Assembly: GCA_009746045.1 (NCBI GenBank)
Contig: RPFO01001461.1
Coordinates: 42,501-91,000, forward strand
Reading direction: 5' to 3'
Length of the DNA stretch: 48,500 bases
Source: Mesostigma viride
Lineage: Eukaryota; Streptophyta; Mesostigmatophyceae; Mesostigmatales; Mesostigmataceae
The notes under the pieces are model-generated. The model saw only the letters and a program-made list of their open reading frames with translations, made no database searches and had not been told where the DNA came from. Shown in pieces: positions 21,755 to 30,753 of this stretch (its first letter is position 1; every line of letters starts with the position of its first letter). Position numbers and translations under genes: made by a program.

Positions 21755-24700
21755 CTTGAGCCTGCACACATCCCTGAACCCTGGAGGGTGCCCCCAGGGG
21801 TGTGTAATGTAGCTGCTAGTGACGGCAGTGAGGGGCAGCCCCATGCTCTAGTGAAAGAGCCTATTGGACACGATGGGGCAAGCTTGGTTACCACAGAGAG
21901 TATGCCAGCTGTAGCTGCAGTGGTTACTCGCCAACGTGCCCGCCATGGCGGTGCTGAGCCTGAGGTAGGACCTGGTGATGTGGACCCAGGTGGATCTCAG
22001 AAGCATTCTGACCGTGCAGGACTGGCACAGGATGGTCAGGATGAGGATAGGGCTGGAGACAGTCTGACAGGCACGACCCTGGTGCCTCCTGTACATAAGG
22101 GATCTGTACATACCTTGAGTGCTAATAATGACAATAAAAGGTTTTCTCTCTTGTATGACATTGCCTCAAGGTTGCATACCATGTTTGGCCATGCAGCTCA
22201 GTCTTTGCAAGTTGCTAGACGGCTGGGAGGAAGTGAGTTGTACTCCATCTGCCAACAGGTTGCTCAAGCTTGCAAGTGCAGGCTAGTTGCTAGAAAGCCC
22301 AAGCAGTCTCATGCCAGGACTCCTATTTTGCAGCCAGGCCATGTGCAGGTAGATATTCAGAGAATCAGGGGTTTGAAGCTGCTGGTGGCAGTGGACAGAT
22401 ATACCAAGTACAAGACCCTAGAGATCCTGCCTGACATGGAGAAGCCTACATTGATTGCTGCTCTGAAGTTGACAAGGAGCAGGTACCCTGGGTTGGAGTT
22501 GTTGCAGTGTGACATTCAGTTTGAGTGCTGTGAGAACCTGCCAGAGTTTCCAGAGTTGCTGATTACACCCAGGGAGAGCCACGGCCAGCAAGGGGTGGTG
22601 GAGAGAGCCATCCAAGAGATCAAGACTGTGCTGCTGGTGGAGAGGATTCCAAGGACGTCATCTGCCATTGTGACATCTGCATGGCTACGTTCTGTGGAGG
22701 ATAGGCTGAACCTGAGGACTCCCATGTTCTTTGGTGACATTGCCATCAATCCTCTTATGCTGCATACCAGGATGCTGCCAGCTGATGCTGAGCAGGCATG
22801 GAAGGAGAAGCTAGAGGCCAAGTTCCTCAAGCTGAGGCAGAAAGACAAGGGCTGGAGTGTCCTAGAACCTAACGTTGGACAACAGGTTGTTGTGTGGAAG
22901 GAACCAAGCTTTCCAGGGAAACGTGGCAGCTGGCATGATGGGGTGGTGACCCGAGTAGAAGCCGCTGGCCATAAGTGCTGGGTGGCCATTGATGGCTCCC
23001 AAGCAGTGCACCGTCTGTCCTGGTCAAAGATCCGTCCCCGGGGAGGTAATCAAGGAGACCTCTTCCAGGTGCCCGCTGGTGTACAAGGCGGGGGTGACGT
23101 GGAGCTTCCTGATCAGGGTGCTACAGCTGTATCGAGCCCTCAGGGTGACCCTGGCCCGGCCCCTGGGGTACCTTCACATACGGTGGTTGGGCAAGCAGGC
23201 GGACAGGCTGCACCTCCGGAACGGCCCGACACCAGGCCTAGGGGTGTGCGTCTATCAGATATTGTACAGGCTTTGCAAAGAGCCAAGAAGGAGCCTAAGG
23301 TGTCCAAGCTTGTCCAGTTGGATGAACCTGAGGTAGCTGCCATGGAGATAGATACCAATGCACAGGTTTCTGTCATGGGACCTCAGCATACAGGAGAACT
23401 GCTGGTCGGAGAACCAAGTTGCCCCTGGGTGTCTGATTTCAGTGGTAGGACGCATCTAAGGGTGTTGGGAGAGGTTACTGCCCCTGTCATGGGTGTGGAT
23501 GTGACCTTCCTTGTCCTAGAGGACTATGATGGCCCTGTGATTTTGGGTCAGAATTTTCTGGGCAATCCTGGGATTTCTATCAGAGCTACAGCTCTGAGAA
23601 GAGATGGCTGGGGGATGATTCCCCTAGAAAATTTCAGGACAACATTTCCAGTCAGGTGCAGGGCCAAGCCGGTCAAGGGTGTAAAATGGGATGAAGGGGA
23701 GGTGCCCCCAGCGGCCAGTTTGGTGATTCCAGCTGTGTTGCACCCCAGCAGTATTGGCATAACTCACAGGAGCCTTGCTGCACACTCTCCTTTGACATAT
23801 GACCAGCTGGTCCAAGAGATGAGCTCGCCTACTTTGTTTGAGGCTTGGAAGCTCGCCTTCTCCAAGGCATTGGAGGAGTGGTTGCAGTTTGAGTGTGCTG
23901 CACCAACAGACAGACGTCCCCCAGCATCAAGGAAGCTTGCTTTGAGATTTGTGCTGAAGAGGAAGGTTGTGGATGAGGTATCAGTGCCCCATGTCAGGCC
24001 TGTCCTGAATGAGTATCACGGCACGGGGAGTCTGCCAGGAGAGGAGCTGTACACGCCAGGGATGCTACACGACACATGGAGAATTTTGCTATGTCTCTAC
24101 GTGGGGTTGCTGAACAGGGGAGCAGCTATGTCATCAGTGCTGCTGGACTTCAAGAGGGCATTTTTAAAATCTGATCCAGAAGTGGCCAGGAGGGTGTGGA
24201 AGCAGGATGAGCCTTACTGTGTTGAGGTGCCTGCCATCTGGAAGCTGGAGCTGCATCAACAATTCCTGGTTATTCTGAAGGGCCTGGAAGGACTCAGGTC
24301 GAGCCCAATCATCTGGAGACTCACGCTGCAGGAAGCTCTGATCAGTGAGTGTGGCTTGAGAGTGTCTTCAGTTGATCCCTGTTTGCTGCTGGCCCAATGG
24401 GAGGGTCTGCCAGTGTATGCTAGTTTGCATGGAGATGATCTGCATTTGCTAGCCCCCACGACCTGGCTGAAGAAGTTTATTCCTGTCATCAGTGGCAAGT
24501 TTTCACTGGGCAAGGAGCTGTGGCAGGAGCCCAACAAGCCTGTAGTGTTCTGTGGAATGCAGGCTACCCTGTTCAGGAGGGACGGGGAGTGGAGTATCAG
24601 GCTTCAGGCTGGAGGAGATTATAAACAGACCATTGTGAAGGCCTTGCCAGAGAAGATCACCCAGGCTGCAGGACCTGAGTTGAGAGGCATGTGGGCCTGG

Positions 24701-25345
24701 TTTGCCAGCATCTGTGGTCCGTCTTTGATGGTCCATAGCAGAATGCCTGATGAGGTGCTTGAGGATGAGAAGCCTCGAGTCATAGCCCGGTTGGTGGAGA
24801 GTACCCCTGATCTGATTTTGTCTGGGATTGACTTTGCCCAGCCTATCACCTTGGAGATCTTTGTTGACAGTTCCATGGATGCTCGCCAGGTTACCAAGGT
24901 CAGGGGGAGATCTGCTGCTCTGTTTGCTTTTTATCAGAGCAGGGCAAGTTTGTTCAGCTGGTACAGCAGACTGCAGAAGAGGGTCTGTATCAGTTCAGAT
25001 GTGGCAGAATGCAGGGCCATATGCGAGGGGATCCAGTCCAGCCTGTACATAAAGGAGTTAATGCTGGAGCTGGCTTCAGTTACCCCTTGGACCTTGCAGA
25101 TGGAGACGTTGTTGCTAACAGACAGCATGGGTATGGTCCAGTTTGTTCACAAGCAGCTGGCCAGAAGCCGGGACCTGGATTATTTGTTGCTGAAGGAGTT
25201 GGCCAGTTTGGTTGACTTGAAGCATATCCCTGGCGAGGAGAACCCTGCTGATGCATTGACAAAGCTGCCACACAAGGCCCCAGCCCAGTACAATGTACTG
25301 AGGAAGCTCATGAATGCTGACTGTCAAGTCGGTCTATCTGTCTAA
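21755..25345 (+). CDS. pol: Pol of the copia-type element: integrase, retropepsin-like, RT, RNase H
   Basis: Uninterrupted ~1,196-codon frame in phase with the zinc-knuckle frame after a single TGA; the first in-frame GTG is at 21788 and no ATG start is obvious. Order of parts: Pro/Gly-rich linker; integrase with an HTMFGH/CKC zinc-binding-like region (~22180-22290) and acidic residues in HVQVDIQ (22352), LQCDIQF (22511) and GVVERAIQEIK (22601); an SH3-like integrase tail ending LSWSKIRPRG (~23035); a retropepsin-like domain with IDTNAQVSVM (Asp at 23351) and VILGQNFL (~23540); copia-type RT with LLDFKRAFL (24146) and LHGDDLHLL (24434); RNase H with FVDSSMD (24866), LLTDSMGM and HIPGEENPADALTKLP. 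Protease after integrase is not the standard copia order, and the catalytic DTG reads DTN. Lack of breaks in 3.6 kb suggests recent selection. Confidence 0.93.
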   Translation, partial: LEPAHIPEPWRVPPGVCNVAASDGSEGQPHALVKEPIGHDGASLVTTESMPAVAAVVTRQRARHGGAEPEVGPGDVDPGGSQKHSDRAGLAQDGQDEDRAGDSLTGTTLVPPVHKGSVHTLSANNDNKRFSLLYDIASRLHTMFGHAAQSLQVARRLGGSELYSICQQVAQACKCRLVARKPKQSHARTPILQPGHVQVDIQRIRGLKLLVAVDRYTKYKTLEILPDMEKPTLIAALKLTRSRYPGLELLQCDIQFECCENLPEFPELLITPRESHGQQGVVERAIQEIKTVLLVERIPRTSSAIVTSAWLRSVEDRLNLRTPMFFGDIAINPLMLHTRMLPADAEQAWKEKLEAKFLKLRQKDKGWSVLEPNVGQQVVVWKEPSFPGKRGSWHDGVVTRVEAAGHKCWVAIDGSQAVHRLSWSKIRPRGGNQGDLFQVPAGVQGGGDVELPDQGATAVSSPQGDPGPAPGVPSHTVVGQAGGQAAPPERPDTRPRGVRLSDIVQALQRAKKEPKVSKLVQLDEPEVAAMEIDTNAQVSVMGPQHTGELLVGEPSCPWVSDFSGRTHLRVLGEVTAPVMGVDVTFLVLEDYDGPVILGQNFLGNPGISIRATALRRDGWGMIPLENFRTTFPVRCRAKPVKGVKWDEGEVPPAASLVIPAVLHPSSIGITHRSLAAHSPLTYDQLVQEMSSPTLFEAWKLAFSKALEEWLQFECAAPTDRRPPASRKLALRFVLKRKVVDEVSVPHVRPVLNEYHGTGSLPGEELYTPGMLHDTWRILLCLYVGLLNRGAAMSSVLLDFKRAFLKSDPEVARRVWKQDEPYCVEVPAIWKLELHQQFLVILKGLEGLRSSPIIWRLTLQEALISECGLRVSSVDPCLLLAQWEGLPVYASLHGDDLHLLAPTTWLKKFIPVISGKFSLGKELWQEPNKPVVFCGMQATLFRRDGEWSIRLQAGGDYKQTIVKALPEKITQAAGPELRGMWAWFASICGPSLMVHSRMPDEVLEDEKPRVIARLVESTPDLILSGIDFAQPITLEIFVDSSMDARQVTKVRGRSAALFAFYQSRASLFSWYSRLQKRVCISSDVAECRAICEGIQSSLYIKELMLELASVTPWTLQMETLLLTDSMGMVQFVHKQLARSRDLDYLLLKELASLVDLKHIPGEENPADALTKLPHKAPAQYNVLRKLMNADCQVGLSV

Positions 25346-25404
25346 AAGCTGAGAGCTGGGTGCTTAAGTCTCTGGATATCAGGCTGGGAGCTTGATTGTA
25401 CAGT

Positions 25405-25436
25405 ACCAACCCGCGGTAACGCAACTAGTTACGCAA
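25405..25436 (+). repeat. Left 32-bp terminal inverted repeat
   Basis: Perfect complement of 42225-42256. It contains the palindrome AACTAGTT flanked by GC/ACGC blocks, and lies only 59 bases after the copia pol stop. Confidence 0.85.
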
Positions 25437-26110
25437 CTAATCAAAAAAAATTAAATGACGTATTTATATGAAGGAAGTGTAGGGCTACCCAACGCCACCT
25501 TCCGTTGCGTAAAAGCTTATGTCTACAGAAAGATACGGGGTCAGGAAGAATTGCCATAGCCAGTTCCGCAAAAGGCACTCACCGATTTTGCGGTTCCGCA
25601 ACGAGGGAGAAACGCAACAAACATGGGGTACCCTCGATGTAGGGGCCAATAATGAACTGACGCGTTGCGGTTAAAAAGGATGCGGCGGAAGTCAGAAGTC
25701 TGAAATTGATCGATCCTCAGTTATTACGTCTGGCTTCCTCGTATTTACGAAAGGTGCGTAAGGGCTGCCACCGGTACGTACAGTACGTAGTACCAGGTCC
25801 GCCATGGCATATCGACGTGTTATTAAAATTTGGCATACACGCCAAAATTAATTTTGCCCGACAGGCTCATGAAATATAATGTGTTCGCTTGGACTGTTTA
25901 TATGTACTGAAAGCATAGCATCATTGACGATGGCTTGTGCGAAATCCTCACATTAATATGTAAAGTACTGATCGTGGATCGGACGTGCATAACGTGCATG
26001 TACCAAAAAGTTTGTGGGCGCGGTGTACGTATTTTTCACACTTGATCATCGTGAACCGGCGTGTACCCTCGTCCGGCGCACGCATTACATACTACATACA
26101 CGTGTACGTA
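25437..26110. other. AT-rich DNA with CGCAA-type motifs, no gene seen
   Basis: Sequence inside the left inverted repeat. CCGCAA/CGCAAC motifs recur to about 25670 (for example near 25566 and 25597), like subterminal transposase sites. Nothing coding was recognised. Confidence 0.5.
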
Positions 26111-26192
26111 CGACAGGACAACAGCTATCTATCAATGATGATAGATAGCTGTTTGTCCTGTCGGTCATTGATAGATAGCTGTTGTCCTGTCG
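26111..26192. repeat. 28-bp perfect inverted repeat, potential cruciform
   Basis: Arm CGACAGGACAACAGCTATCT plus ATCAATGA (26111-26138) is exactly complementary to 26165-26192. A third partial arm (GATAGATAGCTGTTTGTCCTG) lies between them, so alternative stems can form. Confidence 0.9.
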
Positions 26193-26464
26193 GAGATAGT
26201 ACAACAATTACAATACATTATCACTTGATCTTAGCTTGCAATTTATAAACATTAAATCATCATTTTTAAAAGGAACAAATATAATTGATCATCCACAAGT
26301 CCGCCTGGTCCGTATAGACCGGGCCTTATAAGTGGGTGCACACGGGTGTACACTACGGGTGTACACAGGTGTACACGCCGGGTGTATTATGTAGTAGAAA
26401 CAGCCCGGTACATGCTCTACTACCAGTCTGCCACACGCTAAGTGTCGTTGGTATGTAGCTAGTG

Positions 26465-26690
26465 GCGTGACCCACAACGTCGTTGTGGGTCACGCTCCAC
26501 TTCGGTCTACTGCCACACGCCGTGTCGGCGCTTGGTATCTACATCTATGTGGTGGCGTGACCCACAACGTCGTTGTGGGTCACGCTCCACTTCGGTCTAT
26601 GTACTGCCATGCCACACGCTAAGTGTCGGCGCTTGGTATGTAATTAAAGCTTACTGTATTTAGTCATTTTAGTGGCGTGATCCACAACGA
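26465..26690. repeat. 90-bp tandem repeat carrying a perfect 15-bp-arm palindrome
   Basis: Arm GCGTGACCCACAACG, one T, then its complement at 26465-26495, repeated exactly at 26555-26585. A decayed third copy begins at 26675 (GCGTGATCCACAACGA). The palindrome is followed by CTCCACTTCGGTCTA both times. Confidence 0.9.
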
Positions 26691-26804
26691 AGCCGATACA
26701 TGTGTACCCTCATCTGACACTTATGTACTAATACCGTCTCTGACACATATGTAAGTACTAATAATGCCGTCTCCCAAGGTACGCAATCTACCGACTTGCG
26801 TGCT

Positions 26805-27180
26805 CAAGGGGCCGGTTTTCCCCCGGGTGCGCACTTCTCAGAATCGCACGACCACACCGCGCGCAACCTGGAGTGTGCGTTTGAAAGAAAACAATGCCAT
26901 TTCCAAAGGTGTAGGTACGCAATCTATCGACTTTACTAGGGAGTGCGTAACTAGGGAGTGCGCAAGGGGCCGGTTTCCCCCCGGGTGCGCACTTCTCAGA
27001 ATCGCACAACCACACCGCGCGCAACCTGGAGTGTGCGTTTGAAAGAAAACAATGCCATTTCCAAAGGTGTAGGTACGCAATCTATCGACTTTACTAGGGA
27101 GTGCGTAACTAGGGAGTGCGCAAGGGGCCGGTTTCCCCCCGGGTGCGCACTTCTCAGAATCGCACGACCACACCGTGCAA
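26805..27180 (+). repeat. 158-bp tandem repeat, two full copies plus part
   Basis: CAAGGGGCCGGTTT starts at 26805, 26963 and 27121, exactly 158 bp apart. Copies share GTGCGCACTTCTCAGAATCG and GAAAGAAAACAATGCCATTT. Open frames on either strand only follow the repeat. Confidence 0.93.
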
Positions 27181-28040
27181 CCTGAAGTGCGTGAATTGGC
27201 ACCGTGCGCGTTTCGGAAATGCACGACTTAGCCATGGCGGCTTTGCACCCGTGCTTGCAATTTACTGTACGTTTGCGGACGAATTTCCCGGCCAAACTCA
27301 GGAAATAGAGCTTATACGTCCCAAATATGATTTGGATCAATTTTTAGCTCGCGGGGATGCGATTTACCACGTGCCGTCAGTGTTCTTGCTGGGAAAAACT
27401 GCGATCAGGCAGGTTCGACGGAATTGATTACTAAAAGTGCTTTACGGCGCAACCCGGCGGGTGTCTAGGTTTATTTAATTACTTGTTATCATGCATCGTC
27501 GTTGAATATAGGCAGCGGCAGTAAAGATTTGACGATTTTGACCACTCTGTCACATCACAGCTTGTGTGCCGCAAAGTGCCGCTTTTGCGGGCACTGCCTG
27601 GGCCAAGGTAACGTTAGCCATGCAAGGTATGGCTGGTTTATCGTTCCCCCATGGTTTCCTGACGTTTGTAAATGAATTTAATCTTGTGAGGCGTTGTCAC
27701 TTTTCAGCCTTGATGATCTTTCTCGACCGTTGCCTGGCCCTCTCTAAAGCCCTCTTTTTTTACCATGCAAATGCCACACCATGGTGTGGTAGTGCATGTT
27801 TCTAACGCTAAATGCGTTGAATAACATTCATAGATGTTATTTATTCTTTTGCTACGTTCATATTGCGTGATTGTTTGGCCATGGGCTGCTTCAAGGGTGC
27901 TTTCAAGCTTATACGGGTGATAGAAAATCTTGGTGACAAACCATGGGCATAATGTGCCAGTCAGTATGCTGGCCATGTCATGTCAAAATAAACAGTTTAG
28001 CCAGGAGGAGGAGGATTATAAGATGCTGAGCTGGGCTTAC
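27181..28040. other. Unassigned DNA, no gene seen
   Basis: Between the 158-bp array and the minisatellite. Short open frames lack recognisable motifs. Confidence 0.45.
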
Positions 28041-28043
28041 AAC

Positions 28044-28060
28044 TGTTTAGGGTTTAGGGT
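28044..28060 (+). repeat. Short TTTAGGG tract
   Basis: TTTAGGGTTTAGGG, two plant/green-algal-type telomere units, at the edge of a minisatellite. Too short to mark a chromosome end. Confidence 0.6.
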
Positions 28061-28074
28061 TGTGATGGTTGGAT

Positions 28075-28258
28075 GGTTGGGGGCTGCAGCTAGCGTGCGT
28101 GGATAAATAGTGGTTGGATGGTGAGGATTTGCTGCCATGTGTGCATGGATGGTGGTGGGATGGTGGGGGGTTGCAGCCATGCATGCGTGGATGGTGGTGG
28201 GATGGTGGGGGGGTGCAGCCATGCGTGCATGGATGGTGGTTGCAACTGCCCATTGTTC
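28075..28258 (-). repeat. ~40-bp minisatellite, inverted relative to 28800-28942 and 40623-41090
   Basis: Units contain CATGCGTGGATGGTGGT and GGGATGGTGGGGGGTTGCAG, the complement of the CCACCATCCACGCATGCATGG units on the other side of the AATTG array. Confidence 0.85.
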
Positions 28259-28292
28259 ATGATCCATGAAATTTACGGCTAGACTATGCGAA

Positions 28293-28735
28293 GTTGAATT
28301 GAATTATTTAAATTGAATAGAATTGAATTGAACTGAACTGACTTGAATTGAATTGAATTGAATTGAATTGAATTGAATTGAATTGAATTGAATTGAATTG
28401 AATTGAATTGAATTGAATTGAATTGAATTGAATTGAATTGAATTGAATTGAATTGAATTGAATTGAATTGAATTGAATTGAATTGAATTGAATTGAATTG
28501 AATTGAATTGAATTGAATTGAATTGAATTGAATTGAATTGAATTGAATTGAATTGAATTGAATTGAATTGAATTGAATTGAATTGAATTGAATTGATTGA
28601 ATTGAATTGTCAATTGAATTGTCAATTGAGTTGTCAATTGAATTGTCAATTGAGTTGTCAATTGAATTGTCAATTGAATTGTCAATTGAATTGTCAATTG
28701 AATTGTCAATTGTCAATTGTCAATTGAACTAAATT
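28293..28735. repeat. AATTG pentanucleotide array passing into AATTGTC-type repeats
   Basis: Pure GAATT/AATTG units from about 28340 to 28594, then CAATTGAATTGT/CAATTGAGTTGT variants to ~28728. It is self-complementary AT-rich DNA. The long open frames across it (Asn/Ser/Ile/Gln/Phe repeats) are not genes. Confidence 0.97.
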
Positions 28736-28799
28736 TCGTCTCATTTAATCAGTAAGCTTACTTTAATCCATTAATTATAATCCATGACTTAGAAGTATC

Positions 28800-28942
28800 A
28801 AGAAGTCCCTACATCCCCACCATCAAGGACTCCCTACACCCCCATCATCCAACTACCATCCACGCACGCATGGCTGCAACCCCCCACTATCAAACCATCA
28901 TCCACGCACACATGGCTGCAGCCCACCACCATCAAACAACCA
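28800..28942 (+). repeat. Minisatellite, left part, split by the Ty3 insertion
   Basis: CATCCACGCACACATGGCTG-type units stop at the Ty3 left boundary and resume at 40623. This shows the element inserted inside the array. Confidence 0.85.
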
Positions 28943-28947
28943 TTAAT

Positions 28948-29532
28948 TGTTACGTCCCTGCCCTTTTGGCCGGACGTAACAATGGAATAAATTACTAAGG
29001 CCGTTTAGTCTATTGGACTTGGGTTTTACGGACCTTGGCTATTGTGTGAATTGGACTAGTTATTTTGGTCCTAGGTTGTTCTTCTAGGGGCCGGTGCTGT
29101 GGCGCCGCGCCGGTTCTGAGTCTGTCAGTTGTTCTAGGCGTGGATCCTATAGTTGAGGGTCGATGTCGGCCCGGATCCTACGTGGAATGAGTGACTCGGA
29201 TTGTTCTAGGGAAATTGGTGTGTATCTGCGCCGCAACCAACCTAGGTTAAATTGGTCCGAGGACGAGAGTCTCGTCCTCTTGGTTTAATGAATGATAAGT
29301 GCGAATACGCCTACACATTGAGCCCGGGGCAATAATCCATTTGTAATTGGTATTGCTAGCCAATATAAGTGTGTACTAATTAGCTTGGCATCAAGCCGTG
29401 ATGCCAGATATCTCACGACTCACGTCGTGAAGCGCAACCTACTTTAGGCTATCTTGAATTATTCCTAATTCCGGCGAGAAGGGTCTTTCGCTACGTAGCT
29501 CAGGCTAGGTGTGTCTGGGCAGGGACGTAACA
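28948..29532 (+). repeat. 5' LTR of the Ty3 element
   Basis: 585 bp, TG...CA, with a 16-bp perfect inverted repeat at its ends (TGTTACGTCCCTGCCC / complement). Near the left end GTTACGTCC pairs with GGACGTAAC at 28972-28980. CCAATATAAGTG at about 29360 is the best core-promoter candidate. Confidence 0.96.
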
Positions 29533-29533
29533 C

Positions 29534-29550
29534 TGGTTATCGGAGGAAAT
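29534..29550 (+). promoter_or_regulatory. Candidate primer-binding site of the Ty3 element
   Basis: TGGTTATCGGAGG begins one base after the 5' LTR. It starts with TGG as a tRNA 3'-CCA complement should. It resembles, but does not match, the usual initiator-Met site (TGGTATCAGAG), with an extra T and a G for A. Confidence 0.55.
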
Positions 29551-29639
29551 GTGCTGGAAAGGTTAGCTAACTCTCGCGGAGAGGGTTAGTGAGCCAATTA
29601 GGATACCAAGACGAAGCTTGGCGTAGGTAGAGGTTCCGG

Positions 29640-29860
29640 AATTCAACGATTGCTGTCAGGCCGGCGGCCAGCCCGTAAAGGGATTCAACGACGATCGACC
29701 TAGCAGCAAGCGGCCAGTCTGGGATACTCGGCGGGGCTAGCAATAGTCCTGTGGTGAGGTGCTGTCAACGATAGCGTTCAGCTCTCCTGTTTTCAACGAT
29801 ACCTAGTGGCGGCCAGGGCTTGCCTTCAACGACACCGGGTGGCGGCCAGTTCAGGAGGGA
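29640..29860 (+). repeat. Recurrent TCAACGA / CGGCCAG motifs in the Ty3 leader
   Basis: TCAACGA occurs at about 29643, 29684, 29765, 29792 and 29825, and CGGCCAG follows most copies (about 29665, 29710, 29809 and 29843). Spacing is irregular. It could be an RNA packaging or protein-binding array. The rest of the 29551-30282 leader shows nothing coding. Confidence 0.6.
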
Positions 29861-30282
29861 TTAACGTCATTGAAGATGGTACGTCCCCTAGTTAGAATTC
29901 TTTCTTTACAAAGCTATGCCTGCTGAAGGCTAGCTGGCGAGCTTGCTCTCTATCCGGGAACGCGCGCGCAGGGGGTTTATGTTATATGTTGTGTCTCTAT
30001 AGGTTGTAAATGTTGTTGGTGCCCATGGACGTCGCGGAGACGGACATTCGTTGTTGACCTGCAAGGGGTCGTGGGGGGTGGATACCGTCTGGCTGTTGCC
30101 GACTGTGTTGACGGTGTTTACCTCCGTGTGTGCGTATAGCCCGTTCCTGCGGAAGGCTCGGGCGTGTGCTGTGTTATACTCCGTGCTCTCTCTCCTCGTT
30201 TGTTTAAGGTCACTGCATTAGAGGTAGCCTGGGTTTCCCCTTTCTCTCTTGCTTGCAAGCCGCTGCCAGACTATGATGTAAC

Positions 30283-30621
30283 ATGCCACGACGTAAAATA
30301 AACAAGGGTGGACAGTCTGGATTTCCTTACTACGCAGTAGCTCACGACGGGGATAAGGGTAGGCCTGCTATATTCTACAGCTGGAAGACTTGTGAGGAGC
30401 ATATTAAAGATAAGATATTGTCCCAAGGCTCTAGTGCTAAGTGGAAAGGGTTTGATAACATTACAGAGGCAGATAGGTTTGTTAGGGAACACATGCCATT
30501 GCCTGAGGGGATGCACACCACACGTGAATGCTCCAAGCCACCCACACTCAGCAGTCAGGGGGAGGGGACAGCAGTTACAGTGACTTTCTCTCAGCTGACC
30601 ATTGGCCCTAGCAAGCAGTAG
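30283..30621 (+). CDS. Small protein with RNase H1 N-terminal / viroplasmin-like domain
   Basis: 112 residues from an ATG at 30283, between the Ty3 leader and gag. Residues ~13-70 follow the pattern of the RNase HI N-terminal hybrid-binding domain, also found in caulimovirus viroplasmin: an aromatic YYAV strand, GRPAIFYSWKTCEEHI (the W-x2-C helix), then KWKGFDNITEADRFV, where the domain usually has K-x-F-x(4-6)-EA-x2-F. In RNase H1 this module binds RNA/DNA hybrids or dsRNA. The C-terminal ~40 residues (Ser/Thr/Pro-rich) match nothing I know. The frame is intact in an otherwise frame-broken element. Its A/T-richer codons differ from the GC-rich gag-pol next door. It may assist reverse transcription or RNA handling; that role is inferred. 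Confidence 0.75.
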   Translation: MPRRKINKGGQSGFPYYAVAHDGDKGRPAIFYSWKTCEEHIKDKILSQGSSAKWKGFDNITEADRFVREHMPLPEGMHTTRECSKPPTLSSQGEGTAVTVTFSQLTIGPSKQ

Positions 30622-30753
30622 AGGAGACCAGTACTAGGGAGTAGTATTAGGTTCCACAGTTATAGCTCTATAGCACGTGGTTGCTCTCTCTCTTTCTCTC
30701 TCTTCCTTCCTGGGGAGGTGTTGCCTGCAGTGTAAGGTACCGGTACGAGCACC

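Noticed and set aside
26764-27427. Open frames on both strands with near-identical repeated peptides
   Set aside because: They follow the 158-bp tandem repeat, and both strands are open because the repeat length and composition allow it.
28044-28060. Chromosome end
   Set aside because: Only two TTTAGGG units; unrelated sequence continues on both sides.
28279-28716. Open frames of Asn-Ser-Ile-Gln-Phe repeats on the - strand
   Set aside because: Products of the AATTG array. A 5-bp repeat stays open in several frames by itself.
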